Assembly (NCBI GenBank): GCA_002342665.1
Contig: DDQK01000022.1
Span: 1 to 47,987 of the forward strand
Length of the DNA: 47,987 nucleotides
Reading direction: 5' to 3'
Source: Prevotella sp. UBA2444
Lineage (GTDB): Bacteria; Bacteroidota; Bacteroidia; Bacteroidales; Bacteroidaceae
How positions within the stretch are numbered: position 1 is the stretch's first letter; each line of letters opens with the position of its first letter. Shown here in pieces: positions 17,201 through 25,773 of the stretch. The notes beneath the pieces are model-generated. The model did no database searches, had not been told where the DNA came from, and saw nothing but the letters and a program-made list of their open reading frames with translations. The position numbers were made by a program, and so were the translations under genes.

Positions 17201-17836
17201 ATGGACAACAAAACAAGCAGTTTCTCCGCCATTATGGCAGTCTACGAACAGGCCAGCCAACTGGAAGCAAACCTTCCCGTCTTCCTGACCAATACGTATG
17301 AATCAGGCTATGAGGTGATTGTCGTCGATGAGTCATCGACTGACGAGACCGACGACGTGCTGAAGCTGCTCAAACAAGATCATCCGAATCTCTACTCCAC
17401 ATTCATCCCCAAGCCTAACCCTCATATTACGCGCCGCAAACTTGCTTTATCATTAGGCATTAAAGCTGCTAAGAATGAATGGGTTATCATAACAAGCATT
17501 GAGAATGCGCCCGCCTATGAGGAGTGGCTCAAGGAATTATCGGGAGTTATCGACAGAACGACAGAAGCCGTCGCTGGCTACTATCTGAAAAAGGGACTTC
17601 GACTCCAGACTTTCGAAGATACAGACCAGACTCGGTCACTCGTTGTCAAGGCTGAGCGCAAGAGGAGGAAAATCAGCAAACGCCGATTTCTGAAATACCT
17701 TTATGGGCGTTACGACTTCATTGCCGTCAGACGAGACAAGGCATACGACGTACTGAGTTTTTTCGAACAAGACGCAAGTGCCCTCAAGCTTGCCAAGCTG
17801 AAGTTAAATGTGTTTTTCCATCAATGTTTCTCGTAA
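17201..17836 (+). CDS. Truncated family 2-like glycosyltransferase
   Basis: A 211-residue cytosolic protein with a GT-A/GT2-type N-terminus: IMAVYEQASQLEANLPVFL, then the nucleotide-binding strand VIVVDESSTDETDDVLKLL (residues 39-57) and RRKLALSLGIKAAKNEWVIIT. Where GT2 enzymes carry the metal-binding DxD (often xDADC), this protein has S-I-E-N-A-P (residues 99-104). The C-terminal half is basic and lacks the usual membrane helices. It may be a divergent or inactive glycosyltransferase, perhaps working with the next gene 12 nt downstream. The acceptor is unknown; lysA upstream and fbp downstream give no pathway clue. Confidence 0.7.
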   Translation: MDNKTSSFSAIMAVYEQASQLEANLPVFLTNTYESGYEVIVVDESSTDETDDVLKLLKQDHPNLYSTFIPKPNPHITRRKLALSLGIKAAKNEWVIITSIENAPAYEEWLKELSGVIDRTTEAVAGYYLKKGLRLQTFEDTDQTRSLVVKAERKRRKISKRRFLKYLYGRYDFIAVRRDKAYDVLSFFEQDASALKLAKLKLNVFFHQCFS

Positions 17837-17848
17837 AGACGCATCGCC

Positions 17849-18973
17849 ATGAAGATCCTGTACTACTATCCTAAGTCCGACAATATGATTACGCGCCACG
17901 TAACCATATTGGCTGAGGGTATACGCAACAGTGCAGAAGTTCAAACCGCGACGACGCTCAATGAATTCAAGATGCGTCTGGAAACGATGAAGCCCGACAT
18001 CGTTCACTGTCATGGATGCTGGCAGTATGCCACCTACAAGGCAAGTGCGATGGCCCGCAAGCAGGGGGTCCGCGTGGTACTCTCTCCTCACGGGCAACTG
18101 GAACCCTGGGTAATCAAGGAGAGGGCGACAGTCTCGGGAGATTTCAAATCTCCCACCACCATCATCAGCAAATCTGTCCTGCTGCAGCGCCGCGCCACAG
18201 AATCAGCCTTCGCCCTAATAGCCTTCGGCAAGATGGAGTACAAATATCTCCGGCAGATTGGCTGGAATTCGCGTATCGAGATTATCCACAATGCGGTCAT
18301 CACCAATAGTCTCTCGCCAAAGGAAATGTGCAGCCAGACCTTCGCCGTCTACCAAAAGGTACTCGACAGCAATGTGCTCGAGCAGATGAGCAGCGACGAC
18401 CGCAGCCTCTTGTCCCTAATCCTCAAGGCGGGCATCACTGGCGATGCCCGCTGGATTACATCCGATGCTGCTAAGGCCGTCGGCGATCTGCAGTCACTGT
18501 CATCCTATCCCGACTGGCGACGCATCTTCATCTATGCCGAGCATCAGAACATCCGCAACTATGTAGACTACGGCATCAGCGTCCTCAAGCTTCAACCCAA
18601 CGATTTCGACACGTCGAAGATTGCCTCATACTTTCCGGAGAAGTACCAGCGTCCCGTTCCGCTGAAGAACCTTATCGGCGACTTCAAGGGCGACGAGACA
18701 GACTACCTTATCCGTATGTTAAGACAGATACAGAAGGCTCCGCTCCTACTCCACCTCATTGAGCTGCACAGGGAACTGCACCGCGACAGCGTCGACGACG
18801 ACAGTCTTTCCGAAGCCCTCGAGGAGAAGCGCCTGACATCGTTTGCTGCCCGTCTGATGCAAATACTCTCCGAACAGACATTACTCGACGAGGGCTACAT
18901 GCCACTCGCCCCCCTCGACGACCGAGGCACTCAACAAATCAGAAACTTAATTGCTAATCACCTAAGAATATGA
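17849..18973 (+). CDS. GT-B N-terminal-half glycosyltransferase-like protein with unknown C-terminal domain
   Basis: A 374-residue protein. Residues 1-165 resemble the acceptor-binding half of GT4 glycosyltransferases: MKILYYYPKSDNMITRHVTIL, IVHCHGCWQYATYKASAMAR (51-70), VVLSPHGQLEPWVIKE (76-91) and EIIHNAVITNSL. The donor-binding half with its E-x7-E motif is absent. Residues about 166-374 are instead a helical, charged segment (for example DDRSLLSLILKAGITGDARW and EALEEKRLTSFAARLMQILSEQTLLDEGYMPL) that I do not recognise. Its stop overlaps the fbp start (ATGA). It could be an inactive transferase used for binding. Function is unknown. Confidence 0.65.
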   Translation: MKILYYYPKSDNMITRHVTILAEGIRNSAEVQTATTLNEFKMRLETMKPDIVHCHGCWQYATYKASAMARKQGVRVVLSPHGQLEPWVIKERATVSGDFKSPTTIISKSVLLQRRATESAFALIAFGKMEYKYLRQIGWNSRIEIIHNAVITNSLSPKEMCSQTFAVYQKVLDSNVLEQMSSDDRSLLSLILKAGITGDARWITSDAAKAVGDLQSLSSYPDWRRIFIYAEHQNIRNYVDYGISVLKLQPNDFDTSKIASYFPEKYQRPVPLKNLIGDFKGDETDYLIRMLRQIQKAPLLLHLIELHRELHRDSVDDDSLSEALEEKRLTSFAARLMQILSEQTLLDEGYMPLAPLDDRGTQQIRNLIANHLRI

Positions 18974-20985
18974 CATCCAAGCATCATTACGACATCGAAG
19001 CCGACCGCCACTACCTACAGCTGCTCTCACAGTCGTTCCCCACGATTGCCGATGCGGCCAAGGAGATCATCAACCTGGAGGCTATCATGAACCTGCCCAA
19101 AGGTACGGAGCACTTCCTGGCTGACATACACGGTGAGAGCGAAGCCTTTCAGCACGTGCTGAAAAATGCTTCTGGAAACATCAAGCGAAAGGTTAACGAG
19201 CTATTCGGCAACGACATACGGGAGTCGGAGAAGAAAGAACTCTGCACCCTCATCTACTATCCTGAGCAGAAGCTCGAACTCATCAAGGCCCAAGAGGAGG
19301 ACATCGACGACTGGTATCGCATCACCATCCATCAGCTGGTGAAGGTGTGCCGCGATGTCAGCAGCAAGTATACTCGTAGCAAGGTGCGCAAGTCGCTGCC
19401 TGAGGACTTCTCCTATATCATCGAGGAGCTGCTCCACGAGCGAACAGACGACCAAGACAAGGCTGCCTACGTGGCCGTCATTGTCAATACCATCATCTCT
19501 ACGGGACGCGCCGACGATTTCATCTGTGCCATCTGCAACGTCATACAGAGACTGGCCATCGACCAGCTCCACATTCTGGGCGATATCTACGACAGAGGCC
19601 CGGGAGCCCACAAGATTATGGACACCCTGCGACAGTATCACTCCTGGGATATCCAGTGGGGCAACCACGACATTCTCTGGATGGGAGCATCGGCAGGCAA
19701 CGATGCCTGCATCTGCAACGTACTGCGCCTCTGTCTGCGATACTCCAACCTGTCGACCATCGAGGAGTACGGCATCAACCTCGTACCGCTGGCCACCTTT
19801 GCGCTTGAAGTCTACGGCGACGACCCCTGCGAGGAGTTTATGCCACGTCTGCTGAAGCCCGATCCCCGCATGGACGACAAGACCCTCCAGCTGACGGCCC
19901 GTATGCACAAGGCCATCACCATCATCCAGCTCAAGGAGGAAGCCCGCATCTTCATGCGGCATCCTGAATGGAGGATGCAGGATCGCTGCCTGTTCGATGC
20001 CATCGACTATGAGCGCCAGACATGCACCATCGACGGCCATGAATACGAGATGAAGAGCTGCCATTTCCCCACCATCGACCCGGCAGCACCCAACCAGTTG
20101 ACACCCGAGGAGCAGTTGCTCATGCAGAAGCTGCACCACTCCTTCCGCATCAGCGAGAAGCTCCACAAGCATATGCGCACCCTGCTCTCTCACGGCTGCA
20201 TGTATGCCATCCACAACTCCAACCTCCTCTTCCACGCTTCCATCCCCCTCAACGACGACGGATCGCTCAAGCCCGTGGAGATCTATCCAGGAAAGAGCTA
20301 CGAGGGCAAGCAGCTGATGCACAATATCGGCATGATGATACGCGCTGCTTTCCAGAACGACCGCAACACAGCCGAACAGCAGACATCGCCGGCAGAATAC
20401 CCCCGCGACTACGCCCGCGACTACTTCCTCTACCTCTGGTGCGGCAAGGACTCACCACTCTTCGACAAGTCGAAGATGGCCACCTTTGAGCGCTATTTCC
20501 TTTGCGACAAAGAGACTTACAAGGAAGAAAAGGGTAACTACTTCAAGCTGCGTGACTCTGCCGAGATCTGCGACCGCATACTCGATGCCTTCGGTGTGGA
20601 GGGACCTAATCGCCACATCATCAACGGCCACGTGCCCGTCCATGCGTCAAAGGGCGAGAATCCCATCAAGGCCGGCGGACGACTGATGGTCATCGATGGC
20701 GGATTCTCAGAGGCTTATCACAATGAGACAGGCATTGCCGGCTATACGCTCGTCTACCACTCACGAGGCTTCCAGCTCGTACAGCACGAGCCCTTCACCA
20801 GCCAGCGCGACGCCATCGTACGCGAGACGGATATCAAGTCGACCACACAGATTGTCGAAATGTCGGCCCACCGCATGCTCGTGGCAGATACCGACAAAGG
20901 CCGCGAGCTGAAGGCGCAGGTGGCAGATCTCAAGGAGCTGCTCTACGCCTATCGTCACGGCATTCTCACCGAGAAACGTAACTAA
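18970..20985 (+). CDS. fbp: Fructose-1,6-bisphosphatase, class 3
   Basis: Hydrolyses fructose-1,6-bisphosphate in gluconeogenesis. The 671-residue length and the calcineurin-like metal motifs are those of the Firmicutes/Bacteroidetes class 3 enzyme: ADIHGESEAF (residues 51-60), GDIYDRGPGAHKIMD, QWGNHDILWMGA and, near the C-terminus, HIINGHVPVHASKGENP. No class 1 features are present. It overlaps the upstream gene by 4 nt and closes the eleven-gene plus-strand run. Confidence 0.95.
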   Translation: MTSKHHYDIEADRHYLQLLSQSFPTIADAAKEIINLEAIMNLPKGTEHFLADIHGESEAFQHVLKNASGNIKRKVNELFGNDIRESEKKELCTLIYYPEQKLELIKAQEEDIDDWYRITIHQLVKVCRDVSSKYTRSKVRKSLPEDFSYIIEELLHERTDDQDKAAYVAVIVNTIISTGRADDFICAICNVIQRLAIDQLHILGDIYDRGPGAHKIMDTLRQYHSWDIQWGNHDILWMGASAGNDACICNVLRLCLRYSNLSTIEEYGINLVPLATFALEVYGDDPCEEFMPRLLKPDPRMDDKTLQLTARMHKAITIIQLKEEARIFMRHPEWRMQDRCLFDAIDYERQTCTIDGHEYEMKSCHFPTIDPAAPNQLTPEEQLLMQKLHHSFRISEKLHKHMRTLLSHGCMYAIHNSNLLFHASIPLNDDGSLKPVEIYPGKSYEGKQLMHNIGMMIRAAFQNDRNTAEQQTSPAEYPRDYARDYFLYLWCGKDSPLFDKSKMATFERYFLCDKETYKEEKGNYFKLRDSAEICDRILDAFGVEGPNRHIINGHVPVHASKGENPIKAGGRLMVIDGGFSEAYHNETGIAGYTLVYHSRGFQLVQHEPFTSQRDAIVRETDIKSTTQIVEMSAHRMLVADTDKGRELKAQVADLKELLYAYRHGILTEKRN

Positions 20986-20991
20986 TCCTGT

Positions 20992-21007
20992 CCTGGCAAA
21001 GGCCGGG
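20992..21007. terminator. Weak hairpin between convergent fbp and wecB
   Basis: CCTGGC, loop AAAG, GCCGGG forms a 6-bp stem in the 27-bp gap between the converging genes. There is no real T-run on either side, so this is only a possible terminator. Confidence 0.3.
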
Positions 21008-21012
21008 AACTA

Positions 21013-22077
21013 TTAATTTAACAGGATCTGCAAGATGCGCTCTGCCGTACGACCATCCCAACGGTCAGGCAGGGCGCCTTTTTTCCACTTCCCGTTGACC
21101 ATTTTCTTTACCGCATCGCGCAACTTCGCCGCATCTTCGCCGACCAGCACGTTGGTACCCACGCTGACCGTTTCCTGATGCTCAGTATAGTGATTGAGTG
21201 TGATACAGGGGACACCGTTGAAGGTAGCCTCCTCCGACACATTGCCGGAATCGGTAATTACGCCCATGGCCCGAGATGTCAGCCAGCCGAACTCCAAGTA
21301 GCTTAAAGGATTCACAACCAACATGTTGACACCGCTTTCTTCAACTATTTCGCGGGCATTACCCCGAAGCGGTGCCACCACCGTCACTCCGCCTGCAGAC
21401 TCCACAATGGCATGCAGCATCTCTACCAGATTCTCACGATGTTCCATCAGCGCTTTGCGATTGAGGGTAAACACCAGATAGCTGCCCTCTTCGAGCTGCG
21501 GCAGACTGTCAGGCTTTTTCCATCTGCTATGATTGTAGCGGAGAGAGTCCATCAGGATATTGCCCACCATATATGTGTGCGACGACTCCGACTGCTCACG
21601 GGTGGCAATGCCCGTACTGCGCACACCTGCCGTGAAGAGATAGTCGCTCAGAGCATCAATCACCAGACGGTTGATTTCCTTGGGCATGTTGATGTCGAAC
21701 GAGCGGGTGCCAGCCACCAGATGGGCCAGGCGAATGCCGCGTTTCTTCGTCACGATGGCAGCGGCCATTGTCGAGGCCAAGTCGTCGACGACAATCACCA
21801 CATCTGCGGGATGGATGTCGAGGAAACGGTCAAACTCGCTCATCACCCGACTGGTAATCTCGTTAAGACTGATACTGTCGACACCCAGATAGAAGTCGGG
21901 CGGCGTCATCTCAAGGTCATCGTAGAGCGACGGCTCAAGCGTCGGGTCGTCCTCACGTCCAGTATACACCAACACACACGACATCACGCTCGACTGCCGG
22001 ATAGCTCTCATCAGCGGGGCCACCTTCACAAAGTTCGGACGCGCACCCACCACTATACATATTTTTTTGCCTATCAT
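21013..22077 (-). CDS. wecB: UDP-N-acetylglucosamine 2-epimerase (non-hydrolysing, WecB-like)
   Basis: Interconverts UDP-GlcNAc and UDP-ManNAc for surface polysaccharide precursors. The 354-residue protein starts MIGKKICIVVGARPNFVKVAPLMRAI, has the second-domain motif GVITDSGNVSEEATFNGVPCITLNHYTEHQETV, and ends with a helical region RDAVKKMVNGKW. The classical start GTRPE is GARPN here, and the usual GG after TDS is GN, so it belongs to a variant WecB-like subgroup whose substrate could differ. It stands alone, transcribed toward fbp, with its own -7 element at 22092-22099. Confidence 0.85.
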   Translation of the reverse strand: MIGKKICIVVGARPNFVKVAPLMRAIRQSSVMSCVLVYTGREDDPTLEPSLYDDLEMTPPDFYLGVDSISLNEITSRVMSEFDRFLDIHPADVVIVVDDLASTMAAAIVTKKRGIRLAHLVAGTRSFDINMPKEINRLVIDALSDYLFTAGVRSTGIATREQSESSHTYMVGNILMDSLRYNHSRWKKPDSLPQLEEGSYLVFTLNRKALMEHRENLVEMLHAIVESAGGVTVVAPLRGNAREIVEESGVNMLVVNPLSYLEFGWLTSRAMGVITDSGNVSEEATFNGVPCITLNHYTEHQETVSVGTNVLVGEDAAKLRDAVKKMVNGKWKKGALPDRWDGRTAERILQILLN

Positions 22078-22091
22078 TTGGTAATTTTTTG

Positions 22092-22099
22092 CAAAGATA
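22092..22099 (-). promoter_or_regulatory. -7 promoter element for wecB
   Basis: Minus-strand TATCTTTG followed by CAAAAA matches TAnnTTTG and lies 15 nt upstream of the wecB ATG. No clear -33 TTTG is seen. Confidence 0.5.
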
Positions 22100-22119
22100 C
22101 GGAAAAAAACAGATTTTCC

Positions 22120-22150
22120 TTTGATATTCCGCAGAAAATATTTATTTTTG
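22120..22150 (+). promoter_or_regulatory. Promoter for the beta-propeller sensor gene
   Basis: TTTG at 22120-22123, a 19-nt spacer and TATTTTTG at 22143-22150 match the Bacteroidetes promoter consensus. The predicted leader is only about 25 nt. Confidence 0.7.
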
Positions 22151-22179
22151 CACGCATAATTACAGAAAACATAAGACTA

Positions 22180-24885
22180 ATGATACCAAAACGACTATTG
22201 GCAAGCATCGTGGCATGCGCCTGCATCATGACCATACAGGGCCAGCAACTGCAGGCTTCACTCTCACATTTCTCCACCGACGACGGTCTGACAAGCAATG
22301 CCATCTCAGGCATCTACCAAGATGACTACGGCTACCTTTGGGTGGCCACCTGGAACGGCCTGTCACGCTTCGACGGATTCAACTTCTACAACTACAAGAC
22401 GGGCAACGCCAGCCATATCAAGAATCTGCACAACCGTATCCTCGACCTGGCCATCGACCAGTCGCAGAACGTATGGATGCAGATGTACGACGGGCGGGTA
22501 TTCGTCATGAACCGCACCACCGACAAGATTATCAACCCCTTCGAGGGCATTGCCGGCTATGAGGAGTTCCGCACCAACTCGCCCATCCTCGTCACCACCA
22601 CCGGCGATGTGCTCATCACTATCGAGGGAGCCGGACTCTACATCATGCGACTCGACCGCCGGGGACTGAAACGCGAGCTCGCCACCACTGGCGGACTCAC
22701 CATCACCAGCATGGCCGAAGGCTATCAGAACGACATCTGGCTCGGCACCGACAAAGGCATCCATCGCCTCGACCGCAGCAACCTCAGCATCGAGAAGGAA
22801 GGTATACTGCCCAGTGAGCATATCTCCTGCCTGCAGTCCAACGGCTACAATATCTTCGCAGCCACCTCGCAAGGCAGTATCTACACCTTCGCCTACGGCA
22901 AGCAGCCAGAGCTGATACGCAAGCCCAACGGACTGGCCATCTTCTCCATGTTCATCGACAGCCACGGACTCATCTGGTTCTGCGACGACCGCATGGGAGC
23001 ATACCGGCTGAATACCGAGGCGGGCAATGAGCGATTCTACGAGCAGACCGTGCTCGTGCCCGAATTCGACGGACGGGGCGGCGTATTCCGCGAGGCCAAC
23101 GGCGTGGTGTGGGTCAGGATGAACCATGGCGGCTACGGCTATTACGACCGCGAGAAGGATGAGGTGGTATACTTCCACAACGACCCGTCGAATCCCTGGA
23201 ACCTGTCCAACACCGTCAATGCATCCCTCGAGCTGCCCGAAGGTGTCGTATGGGAATCCACCAGTCGACGCGGGCTGGAGAAACTGGAAATCCTGAAGAA
23301 CAACATCGTCAGGATACGCCCCGTGCCCGATGCCGCCACCACCCTCGAGAATGAGATTCGTGCCATCTACTACGATCGTCAGCGCAAGCTGCTACTGCTG
23401 GGCAACAAGAACAACACGCTCTTCATCATCCGTGGCGACAGCACCCGCACCCTCATCCATAACGACGACGAGGGCCACCCCCTGGGCCGACTCTACGGCA
23501 TCACGAAGGATTCCAAGGGCAACTACTGGCTCTGTTCCAAGGACCATGGCGTCTTCAAGATGTCAGCACGCCAGGACGGCGGATGGTCTATTAAGCGCTA
23601 CTGCCACGTGGAAAGCGACAAATACAGCCTCAGTTCCAACAACGCCTATCTGGCCATCGAGGATAAGCAAGGCAACATCTGGGTGGCCACCTACGGGGGC
23701 GGTGTCAACCTGCTCGCCAAGAAGGAGGGCCGGGAGGTGTTCCTCCACCACGACAACGACATGAACGGCTACCCCTTCAACTCGTTCCTCAAGGTGAGGG
23801 CACTGGCGCTCGACAAGTACGGCAAAGTGTGGGCAGGCACCACAGACGGCATCCTCGTATGCTCCTACGACAAGGGCAAGCTCAGCGTAGAGCGGCTGAA
23901 GGACCCCGACGACCAAAACCGCATGCTGATGTGCAACGACGTGGTCTGTCTGGCCCTCGACCACAAAGGCAACATGTGGGTGGGCACCATGGGCGGAGGC
24001 ATCAGCAGCACCACAGGACAGGACGGCGAAGGCCGCTGGCTCTTCGAGACCTACAACGCCCAGTCGGGGCTACCCTCTGAAGAGATACGCAGCATCACCT
24101 TCGACCAGCGCGGCAATGCTTGGTTCGGTACCGACCACATCATCTGCTCCTTCGACATCGAAAAGAAAATCTTCACCACCTTCTCCAGCCTCGATGGCGT
24201 CGACGAGACCATGCTCTCGGAAGGCAACTCGGCAGCAGCGGTCCTCGACAACGACCGCATCCTCTTCGGCACCCTCAACGGCTACTACCTCGTGGACCGC
24301 AAGAAGCTGATGAACGCCACTGGCTCGCTGCTCAAGCTCCGCATCACCGACTTCTTCCTCAACGGCGAGATACAGAGTCCGCGATTCAACGACAACTTCC
24401 AGACGTACCCTCCCGAGAGCAAGGAGATAGTACTGCCCAGCCACAACAGCGTGTTCGGATTCCGGGTGGCAGCACTCAACTACCAGTTGCAGCACCGCGT
24501 ACACTATCAGTACATGCTCGAGGGCTACGACGACGACTGGAAGAATGTGGGTAAAGACCGCACCGTCTATTTCTCCAGCGTGCCCGGAGGCACCTACAAG
24601 TTCAAGGTGAAGGCCTTCCTGCTTGAGTCGCCCGAAAAGTACGACATGCGTACCATCACCGTCGTCGTGCCGTCACACCCGCTCTTCTCGACCGCAGCCC
24701 TCTGGATATACCTCCTACTGATACTCTTGGCCGCCGCCTGGCTCTGCTACCGTTTCCGCAGCAAGATCCGCAGGATGCTCCCCCGGCGACGCTCCAAGCT
24801 CGATGAGATCGACGACAACGCCAACGAGGAGATTACCACCGACGACTATGAGGTGATTGATGCCTCGCAGCAAGAAGAAAACTAA
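22180..24885 (+). CDS. Two-component-like beta-propeller sensor (Reg_prop/Y_Y_Y) without histidine kinase
   Basis: A 901-residue envelope protein. The ATG at 22180 (MIPKRLLASIVACACIMTIQG) is chosen because it starts a signal peptide and follows a promoter; the frame stays open upstream but that part is not protein-like. Residues about 30-720 form two seven-bladed-type propellers of Reg_prop repeats (for example GLTSNAISGIYQDDYGYLWV, NIWVATYGGGVNLL, NMWVGTMGGGIS). A Y_Y_Y Ig-like domain follows (about 750-835), then one membrane helix (about 838-858) and a 40-residue acidic cytoplasmic tail. Hybrid two-component sensors of this build continue into HisKA, HATPase, receiver and AraC domains; here all are absent. 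It may signal through an unlinked partner. Confidence 0.88.
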   Translation: MIPKRLLASIVACACIMTIQGQQLQASLSHFSTDDGLTSNAISGIYQDDYGYLWVATWNGLSRFDGFNFYNYKTGNASHIKNLHNRILDLAIDQSQNVWMQMYDGRVFVMNRTTDKIINPFEGIAGYEEFRTNSPILVTTTGDVLITIEGAGLYIMRLDRRGLKRELATTGGLTITSMAEGYQNDIWLGTDKGIHRLDRSNLSIEKEGILPSEHISCLQSNGYNIFAATSQGSIYTFAYGKQPELIRKPNGLAIFSMFIDSHGLIWFCDDRMGAYRLNTEAGNERFYEQTVLVPEFDGRGGVFREANGVVWVRMNHGGYGYYDREKDEVVYFHNDPSNPWNLSNTVNASLELPEGVVWESTSRRGLEKLEILKNNIVRIRPVPDAATTLENEIRAIYYDRQRKLLLLGNKNNTLFIIRGDSTRTLIHNDDEGHPLGRLYGITKDSKGNYWLCSKDHGVFKMSARQDGGWSIKRYCHVESDKYSLSSNNAYLAIEDKQGNIWVATYGGGVNLLAKKEGREVFLHHDNDMNGYPFNSFLKVRALALDKYGKVWAGTTDGILVCSYDKGKLSVERLKDPDDQNRMLMCNDVVCLALDHKGNMWVGTMGGGISSTTGQDGEGRWLFETYNAQSGLPSEEIRSITFDQRGNAWFGTDHIICSFDIEKKIFTTFSSLDGVDETMLSEGNSAAAVLDNDRILFGTLNGYYLVDRKKLMNATGSLLKLRITDFFLNGEIQSPRFNDNFQTYPPESKEIVLPSHNSVFGFRVAALNYQLQHRVHYQYMLEGYDDDWKNVGKDRTVYFSSVPGGTYKFKVKAFLLESPEKYDMRTITVVVPSHPLFSTAALWIYLLLILLAAAWLCYRFRSKIRRMLPRRRSKLDEIDDNANEEITTDDYEVIDASQQEEN

Positions 24886-24900
24886 AAAAGTATTAAAAGG

Positions 24901-24932
24901 TTTGGCCGATTCAACAATAAGCCTTACCTTTG
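24901..24932 (+). promoter_or_regulatory. Promoter for a structured small RNA
   Basis: TTTG at 24901-24904, a 20-nt spacer and TACCTTTG at 24925-24932 are a near-ideal Bacteroidetes promoter. It points into a gene-free region, so transcription should begin about 24939-24941, over 200 nt before ribE. Confidence 0.75.
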
Positions 24933-24938
24933 CACGCA

Positions 24939-25129
24939 TACAAACGGGTCGTGCCGCATAGATCGGGATACTCTACATTAAAAAATCAATCGGGCCAGCT
25001 TCTCTTGCCAATGGCGGGCCACATCCCTCGGGACAGCATCTTGATGCCGGTGGATTACAACGACGGAGAGCACCCAAATCATGTGAAACAGGAGTTTTCA
25101 CCAAATCATCGGCACGCACCCGCTTTTTT
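24939..25129 (+). ncRNA. Structured small RNA, 6S-like candidate
   Basis: This gene-free stretch has a promoter at its 5' end and a closing helix at its ends. CGGGTCGTGCCG (24945-24956) pairs with CGGCACGCACCCG (25110-25122), 12 bp with one bulged C, followed by a T-run (25124-25129). Inside is an A-rich unpaired region on the 5' side and a small hairpin GTGAAA/TTTCAC on the 3' side. A distal helix joins GGG...GCTTCTC (24992-25004) to GAGAGCACCC. A long closing stem, large central bubble with a small 3'-side hairpin, and distal rod in about 185 nt is the layout of 6S RNA. The family assignment is by architecture only. It could also be a terminator-type leader of ribE, but it lacks FMN riboswitch motifs. 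Confidence 0.55.
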
Positions 25130-25161
25130 AGTGAATAATGAATAGTGAATAGTTATCAGTT

Positions 25162-25761
25162 ATGTTTTCTGGAATCATCGAAGAATTTGCTACCGTCGTA
25201 GCCATCAGGAAAGACCGCGGGAATATCGATTTTACGCTCACATGCTCCTTTGTCGACGAACTGAAGATTGACCAGAGTGTGGCCCACAATGGTGTGTGCC
25301 TCACCGTCGTTGCCATCGAGGGCTCTAACTACGTCGTCACTGCCATGAAGGAAACCCTCGACCGCACCAACCTTGGCCTGCTGCAGGTGGGCGACAAGGT
25401 CAATGTGGAGCGATCCATGCTCATGAACGGCCGGCTCGACGGCCACATCGTGCAGGGACACGTAGACCAGACAGCACGCTGCATCGCCATGGACGATGCC
25501 GACGGCTCCACCTACTTCACCTTCGAGTATCCCGAAAACCGAGAGATGGCCCTCAAGGGCTACTTCACCGTCGACAAGGGTTCCGTCACCGTCAACGGGG
25601 TCTCCCTCACCGTCTGCAATCCCACTTCCAACACCTTCCAGGTGGCCATCATCCCCTACACATTCGAGCACACTAACTTCTGCGACATCCGTGTGGGCTC
25701 CGTGGTCAACCTCGAGTTCGACATCCTCGGCAAGTACATCGCCCGCCTGCAGCAACTGTAG
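25162..25761 (+). CDS. ribE: Riboflavin synthase, alpha subunit
   Basis: Dismutates two 6,7-dimethyl-8-ribityllumazines to riboflavin and the pyrimidinedione. The 199-residue protein has the two internally repeated lumazine-binding barrels: MFSGIIEEFATVVAIRK (residues 1-17) for the first, and GHIVQGHVDQTARC (about 94-107) opening the second. NGVSLTVCN in barrel two mirrors NGVCLTVVA in barrel one. Length is normal. The start is preceded by a short heptamer repeat (GAATAAT, GAATAGT, GAATAGT at about 25132-25153). Other rib genes are not in the window. Confidence 0.96.
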   Translation: MFSGIIEEFATVVAIRKDRGNIDFTLTCSFVDELKIDQSVAHNGVCLTVVAIEGSNYVVTAMKETLDRTNLGLLQVGDKVNVERSMLMNGRLDGHIVQGHVDQTARCIAMDDADGSTYFTFEYPENREMALKGYFTVDKGSVTVNGVSLTVCNPTSNTFQVAIIPYTFEHTNFCDIRVGSVVNLEFDILGKYIARLQQL

Positions 25762-25773
25762 GGAGCAAACGGG

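Noticed and set aside
19201..20322. A 373-codon open frame on the minus strand inside fbp.
   Set aside because: It lies wholly antisense to a well-conserved enzyme; the frame stays open because of codon use in fbp, and it has no promoter or recognisable domain.
21412..22179. N-terminal extension of the beta-propeller sensor over wecB.
   Set aside because: The extension is antisense to wecB and His-rich; the ATG at 22180 starts a signal peptide right after a consensus promoter.
24939..25161. FMN riboswitch before ribE.
   Set aside because: The conserved FMN aptamer blocks (such as GGGGCAGGGTGAAATTCCC-like and CCGACGGT-like segments) are absent, and the RNA has its own promoter and a T-run end.
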